A stretch of DNA of 64,000 nt, from NCBI GenBank assembly GCA_000621905.1, contig JHXB01000002.1, positions 310,001 through 374,000 of the forward strand, written 5' to 3'. The notes beneath the pieces are model-generated. The model was given only the letters and a program-made list of their open reading frames with translations, had not been told where the DNA came from and did no database searches. This document shows, piece after piece, positions 1 through 7,917 of this stretch (positions within the stretch are counted from its first letter, which is position 1; each line of letters begins with the position of its first letter). The DNA is from Lachnospiraceae bacterium NC2004 (GTDB lineage: Bacteria; Bacillota; Clostridia; Lachnospirales; Lachnospiraceae). The position numbers and the translations under genes were made by a program.

Positions 1-993
1 CATATATATGTAGAGGAGAAGGTATTTAATCTTGAGGCAACCAAGAATATTATCTCACTTTTTAAGCGGGCCAATATTATTCCAATCAGGCATTACAAGG
101 ATGTTTTTAACAAGAATTCGCAGGATTCGCTTAAGCAGAAAGAGGCGATTAACCTTATATTAGCCGAGAAACCGGATAACTTTATATATCCGGGAGCTAA
201 AGTGTGCCAGAGTTTTGGAAATGCTCATTTTTATTATGCTTCTTCCGTTATGAATTGCGTGTTTGACTGCGAGTATTGCTATCTAAAAGGCGTGTATCCT
301 TCGTCAAATGTTGTCATTTTTGTAAATGAAGACGACTTGTTTAAAGAGGTGGAGGAGATATTAAAGGACAATGATGCCTATATTTCAATCTCTTATGATA
401 CGGACCTTCTTCCTTTTGAACCGCTTACTCATCATGTAAGACATTGGATGGAGTTTGTTGATAAGCACGAGAATCTTACGATTGAGCTTCGGACCAAGTC
501 CTCTAACGGAAGGCTTCTCGGTGAACTGAGGCAAGGGATTGAAGCGATAGACAGGGTGATTTTATCATTTTCATTGTCGCCCAATTCTATTGCAAATGCA
601 TACGAGAAAGGCGCCCCGTCTCTTATGGCGAGGATTGAGTGCGCCATGGTTGCTAAAGAGGCAGGATATCCTATAAGGATAGCGTTTGATCCGATGATAT
701 ATGATATCAACTGGAGAGATCAGTATAAAGGATTGATTGCGACTGTGGACAGATATCTTGATTTGAAGAGTATTTATGATGTTTCGGTTGGTTCTTTTAG
801 GATTCCTAAGGATTACCTGAAGCGAATGAGAAAACGTGATCCGGATTCTGCTGTTGCACAGTTCCCTTATGCGCTTGAGGATGGGGTATACCATTATGAC
901 AACGATGTTATGGAAGAGATGGAAGGCATGATGGTTGAAGAGCTATCAAAGTATATTCCTAAAGACAGGATATTTTTGTGGAAGGAACAATAG
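1..993 (+). CDS. Spore photoproduct lyase-like radical SAM protein (5' end outside window)
   Basis: The frame is open from base 1, so the gene starts upstream; 330 residues are visible. By length against Bacillus SplB (about 340 aa, recalled) only about a dozen residues are missing. A CxxxCxxC cluster motif (Cys codons at 256, 268 and 277) marks the radical SAM [4Fe-4S] site, and the rest follows the SplB pattern, including the LTH segment and the AGYP segment. SplB repairs the UV spore photoproduct in DNA. The position equivalent to its hydrogen-donor cysteine appears to be tyrosine here (codon 394-396, in the run SYDTD), so classical lyase activity is doubtful and the substrate is open. The stop lies two bases before the ATG of the next gene, an SDR oxidoreductase, so the two are probably cotranslated. 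The family call is strong; the function is inference. Confidence 0.85.
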   Translation, partial: HIYVEEKVFNLEATKNIISLFKRANIIPIRHYKDVFNKNSQDSLKQKEAINLILAEKPDNFIYPGAKVCQSFGNAHFYYASSVMNCVFDCEYCYLKGVYPSSNVVIFVNEDDLFKEVEEILKDNDAYISISYDTDLLPFEPLTHHVRHWMEFVDKHENLTIELRTKSSNGRLLGELRQGIEAIDRVILSFSLSPNSIANAYEKGAPSLMARIECAMVAKEAGYPIRIAFDPMIYDINWRDQYKGLIATVDRYLDLKSIYDVSVGSFRIPKDYLKRMRKRDPDSAVAQFPYALEDGVYHYDNDVMEEMEGMMVEELSKYIPKDRIFLWKEQ

Positions 994-995
994 GT

Positions 996-1691
996 ATGAA
1001 TAATGCTTTAGTGACAGGTGCTTCTTCCGGGATAGGAAGGGCGATATCAGACAAACTCATTGAAATGGGATACAATGTTTACGGCATTGGAAGAACATTT
1101 GATAATGGTCAAATGTTGCCACTGACCAATTTTCATAAGATAGAATTAGATCTTAGAGATACCGACTTGCTGATTAAGACGGTGACGGATATCAATAAAG
1201 ATAATCCTATTTCTGTACTTGTTAATTCGGCAGGGGTTGCTTATTATGGGCTTCATGATTCTGTTAATGCTAACATGATTAAAGAGATGAGTGAAGTTAA
1301 TCTTATGGCTCCTATGATACTTTCTAACCTTTTGATAAAGACGATAAGAGATAACAAGGGAGCGATAGTTAATGTTTCGTCAGTGACAGCAACTAAGGCG
1401 AGTCCTCATGGAGCGGCTTACGGGGCAACTAAAGCGGGGCTGACTTCATTTTCAAAAAGTATATTTGAAGAATACAGAAAGTTTGGGGTCAGAGTCATAG
1501 ATATTAAGCCTGATATGACTAAGACTAATTTATACAGAAATGCTGATTTTGCACCTGATGAAGACTGCTTGGCGTCACTTGAACCGACGGATGTCGCCGA
1601 AGCATTTTACAATATTATGAGATTAAGAGAGGGAGTGTGTGTTAATGAGATTATGCTTACTCCACAGCTTAAGAGGATAAAGAGAGGTTGA
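996..1691 (+). CDS. SDR family NAD(P)-dependent oxidoreductase
   Basis: A 231-residue classical short-chain dehydrogenase. It shows the nucleotide-binding TGASSGIG at residues 7-14, the NSAG motif near residue 82 and the catalytic YxxxK in the segment AYGATKAGL, with a Ser-rich strand (VNVSS) before it. The ATG at 996 was chosen because the SDR fold normally begins a few residues before the TGxxxGIG loop and an AGGA-rich stretch precedes it; an in-frame GTG at 978 lies inside the upstream gene and is less likely. It starts right after the SPL-like gene and ends four bases before the HAD gene, so the three are probably one transcript. The substrate cannot be told from the sequence. Confidence 0.88.
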   Translation: MNNALVTGASSGIGRAISDKLIEMGYNVYGIGRTFDNGQMLPLTNFHKIELDLRDTDLLIKTVTDINKDNPISVLVNSAGVAYYGLHDSVNANMIKEMSEVNLMAPMILSNLLIKTIRDNKGAIVNVSSVTATKASPHGAAYGATKAGLTSFSKSIFEEYRKFGVRVIDIKPDMTKTNLYRNADFAPDEDCLASLEPTDVAEAFYNIMRLREGVCVNEIMLTPQLKRIKRG

Positions 1692-1695
1692 TATT

Positions 1696-2502
1696 ATGAA
1701 GTACAAGATTATTGCGCTTGACATTGATGGAACGCTTACCAATTCCAAGAAGGAGATTAGCAAGAAGACTTACGATGCTTTGATGGATTATCAGGATAGG
1801 GGCGGGATTATTGTTCTAGCTTCCGGAAGACCTACTCCGGGACTTAACAGGTATGTTGAGTGGCTTCATTTGGATAGTTACGGGGGATATGTTCTCTCTT
1901 ACAACGGTGCGCATATTGAAAATGTTAAAACTGGCGATGTAGTGCACAATCAGACTGTCCCTCTTGAGTATATTAAGGGACTTTATGATTTCACTAATGA
2001 ATATGATCTCGGAATCGTTACATATAAAGATCAATTTGCGATTTCCGGCAATGGTACTGATGAATATCTTCTTTATGAGGCAAGGCTAAATGGGCTTAAA
2101 GTAAAGGAAGTAGACGATTTCGTGAATTATATTAACTTCCCGGTTAATAAAGTTCTTATGACCGGCGAGGGTGAGATGCTTGCAAGAAGAGAGAGGGAAC
2201 TTGCTAAGAGATATGACGGTCGTTTGAGCGTGTATCGCTCTGAGGATTTCTTCTTAGAAATAATGCCGCCAAATGTTGATAAGGCTCAGTCACTCTTACA
2301 TCTTCTTACTGAACTTGATCTTACGCAGGATGAGCTTATCGCGTGTGGTGACGGACATAATGATAAGACTATGATTGCATATGCGGGACTTGGAGTTGCG
2401 ATGGATAATGCGAAAAAAGAAGTTAAGGCGGTTGCTAATGTGATTGCGCCTTCTAATGACGAAGACGGGGTTGCGTACATTGTAGATAAATATTGTATGT
2501 AA
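1696..2502 (+). CDS. Cof-type HAD-IIB family hydrolase (sugar/nucleotide phosphatase-like)
   Basis: This 268-residue protein has HAD motif I as DIDGTLTNS at residues 9-17 (nucleophile Asp9 and acid/base Asp11), a Thr/Ser motif II in LASGRPTPG, a Lys of motif III near residue 195 and motif IV as GDGHNDKTM near residue 217. A type IIB cap of about 100 residues sits between motifs II and III. Members dephosphorylate small phosphorylated metabolites such as sugar phosphates, pyridoxal phosphate or FMN; the substrate is not predictable here. It is third in the SPL-like/SDR/HAD run, four bases after the SDR stop. Two long hairpins follow its stop codon. Confidence 0.9.
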   Translation: MKYKIIALDIDGTLTNSKKEISKKTYDALMDYQDRGGIIVLASGRPTPGLNRYVEWLHLDSYGGYVLSYNGAHIENVKTGDVVHNQTVPLEYIKGLYDFTNEYDLGIVTYKDQFAISGNGTDEYLLYEARLNGLKVKEVDDFVNYINFPVNKVLMTGEGEMLARRERELAKRYDGRLSVYRSEDFFLEIMPPNVDKAQSLLHLLTELDLTQDELIACGDGHNDKTMIAYAGLGVAMDNAKKEVKAVANVIAPSNDEDGVAYIVDKYCM

Positions 2503-2521
2503 GTGTAATGATAATTAATAC

Positions 2522-2647
2522 GAGTGCCTAATTTATCGGACGCGTTCCCACTTGGGCGAAAATGTAGTGGTACTAAACTCGTGCAGCGCTTTGCTTGCAC
2601 TCGTTAAGTGCCAACATTTTCACACAGTCCGATTAAATTAGGCACTC
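2522..2647 (+). repeat. Long imperfect hairpin (structured element A)
   Basis: The outer arms 2522-2541 and 2627-2647 are reverse complements with a one-base bulge. A second paired segment joins 2556-2565 with 2614-2623, and the inner part (2568-2612) folds back on itself around a short loop near 2587. The whole 126-base segment can therefore fold into one nearly continuous stem with internal loops. It lies between the HAD gene and a convergent gene, and no reading frame in it looks real. A miniature inverted-repeat element or a structured RNA are both possible. Confidence 0.75.
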
Positions 2648-2677
2648 ATATTCTATTACCACGTTTGGTATAAAAAG

Positions 2678-2809
2678 CGAAGTACCTGTTGTACTTCGGA
2701 CTCTGTAAAAACGTCGGTACTTAATGAGTGTGACAGTATGTCACACGAATTTAGTACCGCTACGTTTTTGCCGAAGCGAGAGCGGGTCCGAAAATCAACA
2801 GGTACTTCG
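2678..2809 (+). repeat. Long nested hairpin (structured element B)
   Basis: The arms 2678-2691 and 2796-2809 are perfect 14-base reverse complements. Inside them 2697-2701 pairs with 2786-2790, the segment 2705-2721 pairs imperfectly with a stretch around 2751-2770, and the centre is a perfect palindrome, 2728-2735 with 2739-2746. The layout resembles element A thirty bases upstream, but the sequence differs. It looks like a second insertion-type palindromic element or a structured 3' end. Confidence 0.75.
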
Positions 2810-2834
2810 TATATTAGAATAACAATCACATTAC

Positions 2835-2863
2835 AACCTCAGGGTGGTGGGACCACCGGGGTT
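2835..2863. terminator. Bidirectional hairpin terminator
   Basis: AACC, GGTGG, a short loop, CCACC and GGTT form a compact GC-rich hairpin just past the stop codon of the minus-strand gene ending at 2867. A T-rich stretch follows on the plus side. It probably ends transcription for both converging units. Confidence 0.6.
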
Positions 2864-2866
2864 GCT

Positions 2867-4129
2867 TTATTTCTTGTTGGTTTTCTTGTTCTTCTTAGGT
2901 TTATCTTCCTTGATTTCTTTGTGATAAAGCTCAGCCTCAATCTTATCTATTATAGCGTCGGTATCCTCAGAAGAAAGTGCTGTATACTTCGCATTCGCAA
3001 TCTTTCTGTCTTTTAATCTGTTCTTGGTTGCCTCTCTAAAGAGTGCATACATTATTGAACATGCAGGTATGAATACAAGAATTCCTGCGACTCCGAATAA
3101 ACTTGCACCCGCAGTTACCGCAAACAATACCCAAAGTGATGGAAGTCCGATTGAACCGCCTACTACTCTAGGATAGATAAGGTTGTTCTCAATCTGCTGA
3201 ATTACAAAGAATATTATGATAAAGTATAAAGCCTTAACCGGATCGATAATTATAATGAGGAATGTTCCGATACCGAGTCCGATAAATGCACCGAATATAG
3301 GGATCAATGCAGAGATTGCAATTACAACTCCGATTAACATTGCGTAAGGAAGTCTGAATATCAAAAGTGTTACAAAGAACATCATTCCTAAGATACAAGC
3401 CTCGATACACTGGCCTGATATAAAGTTGGAGAATATCCTGTTAGATAATCTTGCAACATATACACATCTGTCGGCAAATGGCTCTTTGAACCAGCCGTAA
3501 AGAATCTGCTTAGCCTGTCCTGCAAGCTGCTCTTTCTGGGTAACCAGGTAAATAGAGAAGATAAATGCAATCACTCCGTTGGTCAGGCTTCCTGCAATGG
3601 AAGATATGATTCCGGTTCCTGAAGAAACAACGGTAAGTCCGTAGTTCTTAACTAACTTTAGAGCATTTCTCTGAATCATATTACCGTCAAGGCTTACGTT
3701 GTCAAGCGCATCCGCTAACATCGGATATTTCTCGGCAAGTGATTGTATCCAGATATCAAAGCTGTCAAATGCAGACGGAATCTTGGCAATAATCTGAGAT
3801 ATCGCGCTGCTTACCTGAGGGATTACCACAACTAAAGCGAGGGTTATGATTGCAAAGATAAATAAAAGTGTGATGATGTATGAGACACCGCGTCTGTACT
3901 TGTCAAACTTTCTGTTATTAGGTGCTAAGTGTCTCTCGACGAATCTTAAAGGTACAATCATGACGAATGCCATACATGCTCCTAAGATAAATGGTGAAAT
4001 AATCGAAAAGAACTTCGAAATCATCCCGAAGAATTCCTTATAATTGATTGAAACTGTGTATAAGATTACTCCTAAAACGATTAGCACAAGAAGTCGCTTG
4101 AAGGTAATCTTGTCATTATTGGTCTCCAT
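2867..4129 (-). CDS. AI-2E family transporter (DUF20/PF01594 type membrane protein)
   Basis: A 420-residue polytopic membrane protein with about seven or eight hydrophobic segments. The paired N-terminal helices, the central soluble part and the C-terminal helices with the run IPIFGAFIGLGIGT are typical of the AI-2E/TqsA/YtvI family. Members have been linked to autoinducer-2 export or to Na+/H+ antiport; the substrate is unknown here. The C-terminus is highly charged and lysine-rich (KPKKNKKTNKK). The ATG at 4129 was chosen because GGAGGAG lies seven bases upstream; a longer in-frame start at 4192 has no comparable site. The gene is divergent from the alarmone synthetase and convergent with the HAD gene. 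Confidence 0.85.
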   Translation of the reverse strand: METNNDKITFKRLLVLIVLGVILYTVSINYKEFFGMISKFFSIISPFILGACMAFVMIVPLRFVERHLAPNNRKFDKYRRGVSYIITLLFIFAIITLALVVVIPQVSSAISQIIAKIPSAFDSFDIWIQSLAEKYPMLADALDNVSLDGNMIQRNALKLVKNYGLTVVSSGTGIISSIAGSLTNGVIAFIFSIYLVTQKEQLAGQAKQILYGWFKEPFADRCVYVARLSNRIFSNFISGQCIEACILGMMFFVTLLIFRLPYAMLIGVVIAISALIPIFGAFIGLGIGTFLIIIIDPVKALYFIIIFFVIQQIENNLIYPRVVGGSIGLPSLWVLFAVTAGASLFGVAGILVFIPACSIMYALFREATKNRLKDRKIANAKYTALSSEDTDAIIDKIEAELYHKEIKEDKPKKNKKTNKK

Positions 4130-4205
4130 GTTAACTCCTCCATTTTTATAGTATGTATATATTATCACATTTGACATCGGTGTGCCATACATAATTAATA
4201 AAGAA

Positions 4206-4234
4206 GTGACATTTGCCTTATACTATGGTATAAT
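4206..4234 (+). promoter_or_regulatory. Sigma-A type promoter of the alarmone synthetase unit
   Basis: GTGACA at 4206-4211, a 17-base spacer and a perfect TATAAT at 4229-4234. Transcription would begin close to 4241, which argues against translation from the ATG at 4241. Confidence 0.7.
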
Positions 4235-4258
4235 TAACGGATGGTTAGGAGTGTTTCT

Positions 4259-4876
4259 ATGAAGAAAGATGAGATTACAACTATATATTCTCAGACCGAC
4301 AAGGTTATCTTAGAGGCCGCCATGGAAGAGGTTATGCTTAGAATTAACCTCATAAGGAAGCAGGAGGTAGCTTTAGGTCTAAGAGACCCTGTTGAGCATG
4401 TCAAGGGGCGCTTAAAGTCCGAGAAAAGCATGATAGAGAAGCTCAAGAAGAAGGGATATCCAATAACAAGCGAATCTGCATTTTCAAATGTAAGAGACGG
4501 CGTTGGAATCAGGATAGTGTGCATGTTTGTTGATGATGTATACAGACTTGCGGAGACCATTCGTAATCAGGGAGATTTTTTGATTGTTAAGCAGAAAGAC
4601 TACATAGAGAACCCTAAGAGCAACGGTTATAGAAGCCTTCACTTGATTGTTAAGGTGCCGGTACATATGGTGGACGAGATCAGGAAGGTGTTTGTTGAGA
4701 TACAGATTAGAACGATAGCTATGGATACTTGGGCGAGTCTTGAACATCAGCTTAAATATAAGCAGAATGTCAAGAATCAGGAGCTTATAGTTGATGAGCT
4801 TAAGAGATGTGCGTCTGAACTTGCATCGACGGATCTATCAATGCAGATGATTCAGAAGATGATTGAGGACAGCTGA
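4259..4876 (+). CDS. GTP pyrophosphokinase family small alarmone synthetase
   Basis: A 205-residue single-domain RelA/SpoT-type synthetase. Visible motifs are the lysine-rich N-terminal helix, RDGVGIRIVC, GYRSLH, the EIQIRT strand and WASLEHQLKYK, all standard for (p)ppGpp synthetases. There is no HD hydrolase domain and no TGS/ACT region, so it belongs to the RelQ/RelP type that makes (p)ppGpp from ATP and GDP or GTP in the cytosol. The ATG at 4259 is chosen because AGGAG sits seven bases upstream; the ATG at 4241 lies at the predicted transcription start. The two-component pair follows 23 bases later and may be cotranscribed, which would link alarmone synthesis with sensor output. Confidence 0.88.
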   Translation: MKKDEITTIYSQTDKVILEAAMEEVMLRINLIRKQEVALGLRDPVEHVKGRLKSEKSMIEKLKKKGYPITSESAFSNVRDGVGIRIVCMFVDDVYRLAETIRNQGDFLIVKQKDYIENPKSNGYRSLHLIVKVPVHMVDEIRKVFVEIQIRTIAMDTWASLEHQLKYKQNVKNQELIVDELKRCASELASTDLSMQMIQKMIEDS

Positions 4877-4899
4877 TAAAGGAGTTTGGTTAGTACATT

Positions 4900-5589
4900 A
4901 TGAAATTATTATTGGCAGAAGACGAGGTTGAGCTTTCTAAACCTTTGGTTGCGATACTTACCCACAGTGGTTACGAAGTTGATGCGGTCTATGACGGGGC
5001 GGAAGCATTTGACCATATAATGAAAGATGCGTATGACGGGATTATTCTCGATATTATGATGCCTAAGATGGATGGGATTGAGGTTCTTGGTAAGCTTAGA
5101 GCCGAAGGGATTAGAACTCCGGTTTTGATGCTTACGGCCAAGTCGTCGGTTGATGACAGGGTGTTGGGACTTGACAGTGGCGCTAATGATTACCTTACCA
5201 AGCCTTTTGCAATGCAGGAGTTACTTGCGAGAATCAGGGCTATGATCAGAGTCGGAGGTGACTCTGCGCCAAAGTCTGAGGACAACACCATTGCTTGTGG
5301 TAATGTGGTGCTTGATAAATCGGGACAGTTTATTACCAATCAGGATACAATGCTTCATTTGGCAGGTGGTGAGATTACTCTTTTGGAGATATTTATGAGA
5401 GCGCCTGATGTTAAGCATGATCTTGATGATATTATAAGAGAGTGGAGCGAAGCCAACAAGGAGAGAGATCCATTTGACGAGAGTGCGTTGAAGCTTTATG
5501 TTTCATATCTCGTAAGGAAGTTAGAGGCAATTCATGGCAATATAACGATTACGGGCGATGAGGAAGGATATTTGCTGAAAGAACTTTAA
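4900..5589 (+). CDS. OmpR-type response regulator
   Basis: This 229-residue protein has an N-terminal receiver domain (residues 1-115) with the acidic pocket at Glu7-Asp8, phospho-acceptor Asp51 in LDIMMPKMDG, the switch Thr in MLTAKSS and the conserved Lys in YLTKPF. A C-terminal winged-helix-like domain follows (about 130-229), but it is less canonical than usual for OmpR: the recognition-helix region reads SALKLYVSYLVRKLE. It probably regulates transcription when phosphorylated by the kinase encoded 13 bases downstream. An AAGGAG site precedes the start. Confidence 0.88.
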   Translation: MKLLLAEDEVELSKPLVAILTHSGYEVDAVYDGAEAFDHIMKDAYDGIILDIMMPKMDGIEVLGKLRAEGIRTPVLMLTAKSSVDDRVLGLDSGANDYLTKPFAMQELLARIRAMIRVGGDSAPKSEDNTIACGNVVLDKSGQFITNQDTMLHLAGGEITLLEIFMRAPDVKHDLDDIIREWSEANKERDPFDESALKLYVSYLVRKLEAIHGNITITGDEEGYLLKEL

Positions 5590-5602
5590 GGAGAGTGATT
5601 AG

Positions 5603-6847
5603 ATGGCAGAGCGAATTAAGCGCAAATTCATGTTTGTTGTGATATTGACATTTGCCATAGTTGTGGTCATTTTACTCGGAGTAGTCAACCTTTTGAGCCT
5701 TACCCAGATTTACAACAAGTATGATACGATGCTTAATATAATTGCGGACAATAACGGCGATTTCCCTGATCTTAAGCATATCAAGGACAATGCTAATATA
5801 GGTTTTGCTTACAGGCTTACGGATGAGTCAAGATTTGAGAACAGGTATTTTTATGTCAGCATTGAGACTAATGAACAAGGCAGTGAGAGTAAGACGACTA
5901 TTGTCAATATGGATGTGGAGCATATTTCACTGAGTGAGGACGAGGTTGAGGAACTTACGGATGAAGTGTTTTCTCTTAATAAGCATCGCGGAACGATATC
6001 TAATTACAGATATTTTATGACTACGGACGACAATATCACTAACATTTACTTTATTGATATTACTTCGGCTATGCAGGGATTTATGTCATTTCTATATATA
6101 TCGCTTGCGATTGCATTTGTATCAATGATCCTTGTGATTGTTATTTCAAGGATTGTTGCGAGACCGGTAATGTCTCCGATGATTGATTCTATGGAGCAAC
6201 AGAAGAGATTTATCACTGATGCAAGTCACGAGATTAAGACTCCGCTTGCTATCATTTCTGCCAACACAGATGTATTAGAGCTTATGCATGGCAAGAATGA
6301 GTGGACCGAGAGTATCAAGAATCAGACGGTTCAGTTAGATTCGCTCATCAAGCAGCTTTTGATGCTTGACAGGCTTGATTCTGTCAATGCTGATGAAGCT
6401 ATGGTAGAGATGAATATGAGTGAGAAGATATCAGAGGCTGTCAAGGCGTTTGATACGCTTGCTAAGTCGAAAGGCAAGACATTGACTTATGATATAGAAG
6501 AAGGAGTTATAATTAACGGAGAGCCTAATGCCATCGCGCAGCTTGCGTCAGTTCTTATTGAAAATGCTATTAAGTATGCCACGGATGGCAGCAATATTGA
6601 GGTTGAACTTAGGAAGGACGGAAAGCGCGCTGTATTTTCGGTTGTTAACGAAGGCGAGCCTATAGATGAGGAGGAATTATCCAAACTTTTCAGAAGATTT
6701 TACAGAACGGACACCTCGAGAACGCGTAAGACGGGTGGGTTTGGCATAGGGCTATCTATTGCCAAGTCTATAGTTGATGCGCATAAGGGTGAGATAGAAG
6801 CGTTCAATCTTACTGACGGAAGGATTTGTTTTAGGGCAAAGATATGA
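5603..6847 (+). CDS. Sensor histidine kinase (HisKA/HATPase), partner of the preceding regulator
   Basis: A 414-residue membrane kinase. Transmembrane segments lie at about residues 10-32 and 160-185 with an extracytoplasmic sensor of about 125 residues between them. The HisKA box contains the phospho-acceptor His209 in DASHEIKTPL. The ATPase domain shows the N box (ENAIKYATD) and the G2 region GGFGIGLSIAKSIV; the usual DxGxGI G1 loop is reduced to EGEPIDEEE, as in some short kinases. The gene overlaps the downstream TPR gene by four bases (ATGA), so translational coupling is likely. The signal sensed is unknown. Confidence 0.9.
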   Translation: MAERIKRKFMFVVILTFAIVVVILLGVVNLLSLTQIYNKYDTMLNIIADNNGDFPDLKHIKDNANIGFAYRLTDESRFENRYFYVSIETNEQGSESKTTIVNMDVEHISLSEDEVEELTDEVFSLNKHRGTISNYRYFMTTDDNITNIYFIDITSAMQGFMSFLYISLAIAFVSMILVIVISRIVARPVMSPMIDSMEQQKRFITDASHEIKTPLAIISANTDVLELMHGKNEWTESIKNQTVQLDSLIKQLLMLDRLDSVNADEAMVEMNMSEKISEAVKAFDTLAKSKGKTLTYDIEEGVIINGEPNAIAQLASVLIENAIKYATDGSNIEVELRKDGKRAVFSVVNEGEPIDEEELSKLFRRFYRTDTSRTRKTGGFGIGLSIAKSIVDAHKGEIEAFNLTDGRICFRAKI

Positions 6848-7872
6848 TTAAGAGATACTTATTGATTGTTATAGCTATAATATGTTCTTTATCATTTATG
6901 ATTCATTTTAAATCTACCCACTCTGCCAAGGAGAGACTTAGAGAAGCGGGAATCCGCTACTACAGGATGGGTTGGTATGATGACGCCGATGAGTGTTTTT
7001 CGTTGGCACTTAAGCAGAAAGAAGCATTTTCCTTAAGAAGTGATAAGGACATATATTATTATCTTGCTGATGGCGAGATGAAGAGAGACAATTACGCTAA
7101 TGCAATAGTTTACTACGACAAGCTTATTAACTTGGGAGAAGAGGGTAAGGATTTATATGGTAATCTGGGACTTTGCTACCATGAGATAGGCAAGGACAAG
7201 GAGTGCTATGACAGCCTTAAGAAGGCGGCTGCCGCTTCGGATGCAGACACCGAGATTATCTACACACTGATGGTTACCTGTCAGAATCTCGGATACTTTG
7301 ACGAGGTTCAAAAGTATGCTGATGAAGGATACAAGCTTGTTAAGAAGACTCTTTCAACTGAGAGTAAGGAGCTTATGACCAAGGATGTCAAGAAGTCAGG
7401 TAAGGTTTCCTCTAAAGTTTTAAGAGAGCTTAGGGAATATGGAACATTTGCATACTTATCAGGCGAGTATACGGTTGCCTACACATGCTATGATATACTT
7501 ATGAAACAGGGTCATACGGATGTAACGCCATATGTGGCGTGTTGCCTGGCTGATAAAGGAGAATATGAAGAAGCGCTTGATATGCTTCTTGACTATACTG
7601 CAAGCAACGAAACCAATGCTTTATGTGATGCTAAGATTGTGTATTGCTATATGCAGCTTGGTAAGTACAAAGAGGCGCTTTCATTAGTTGATAAGGCTAT
7701 GTCTTATGAGGGACAGGGAGCATTAAAAGAGCTCTTATATGAAAAGGGCGTAGCTTTAGAATATACAGGGGATTTTAACGGGGCGTATGAATGTTTTAAG
7801 GAATATGTAGGTAAGTACCCTGATGATGAGAAGGCCAAGAGAGAGTATGACTTCTTATTGACAAGAGTATAA
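6844..7872 (+). CDS. Membrane-anchored tetratricopeptide repeat protein
   Basis: A 342-residue protein with one N-terminal hydrophobic segment (about residues 5-20) that acts as a signal anchor. The rest is built of TPR-like helical pairs, with A/G-Y-F/Y spacing such as IRYYRMGWYDDADECFSLAL and GNLGLCYHEIGKDKECYDSL. TPR arrays mediate protein contacts, and the body should lie outside the membrane. It overlaps the sensor kinase stop by four bases, so it may be an accessory of that kinase or simply share its transcript. The function is not known. Confidence 0.75.
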   Translation: MIKRYLLIVIAIICSLSFMIHFKSTHSAKERLREAGIRYYRMGWYDDADECFSLALKQKEAFSLRSDKDIYYYLADGEMKRDNYANAIVYYDKLINLGEEGKDLYGNLGLCYHEIGKDKECYDSLKKAAAASDADTEIIYTLMVTCQNLGYFDEVQKYADEGYKLVKKTLSTESKELMTKDVKKSGKVSSKVLRELREYGTFAYLSGEYTVAYTCYDILMKQGHTDVTPYVACCLADKGEYEEALDMLLDYTASNETNALCDAKIVYCYMQLGKYKEALSLVDKAMSYEGQGALKELLYEKGVALEYTGDFNGAYECFKEYVGKYPDDEKAKREYDFLLTRV

Positions 7873-7917
7873 AGAAGCGCATAGCTTTAACAATAACAAT
7901 AGAGAGGATATTTTATT

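Noticed and set aside
2738-3016. Plus-strand frame of 92 codons over structured element B
   Set aside because: It crosses a hairpin, a terminator and the 3' end of the convergent membrane protein gene; no ribosome site was seen.
7873-7917. T-box leader before gltX
   Set aside because: Only 45 bases separate the genes; no T-box or specifier structure could fit.
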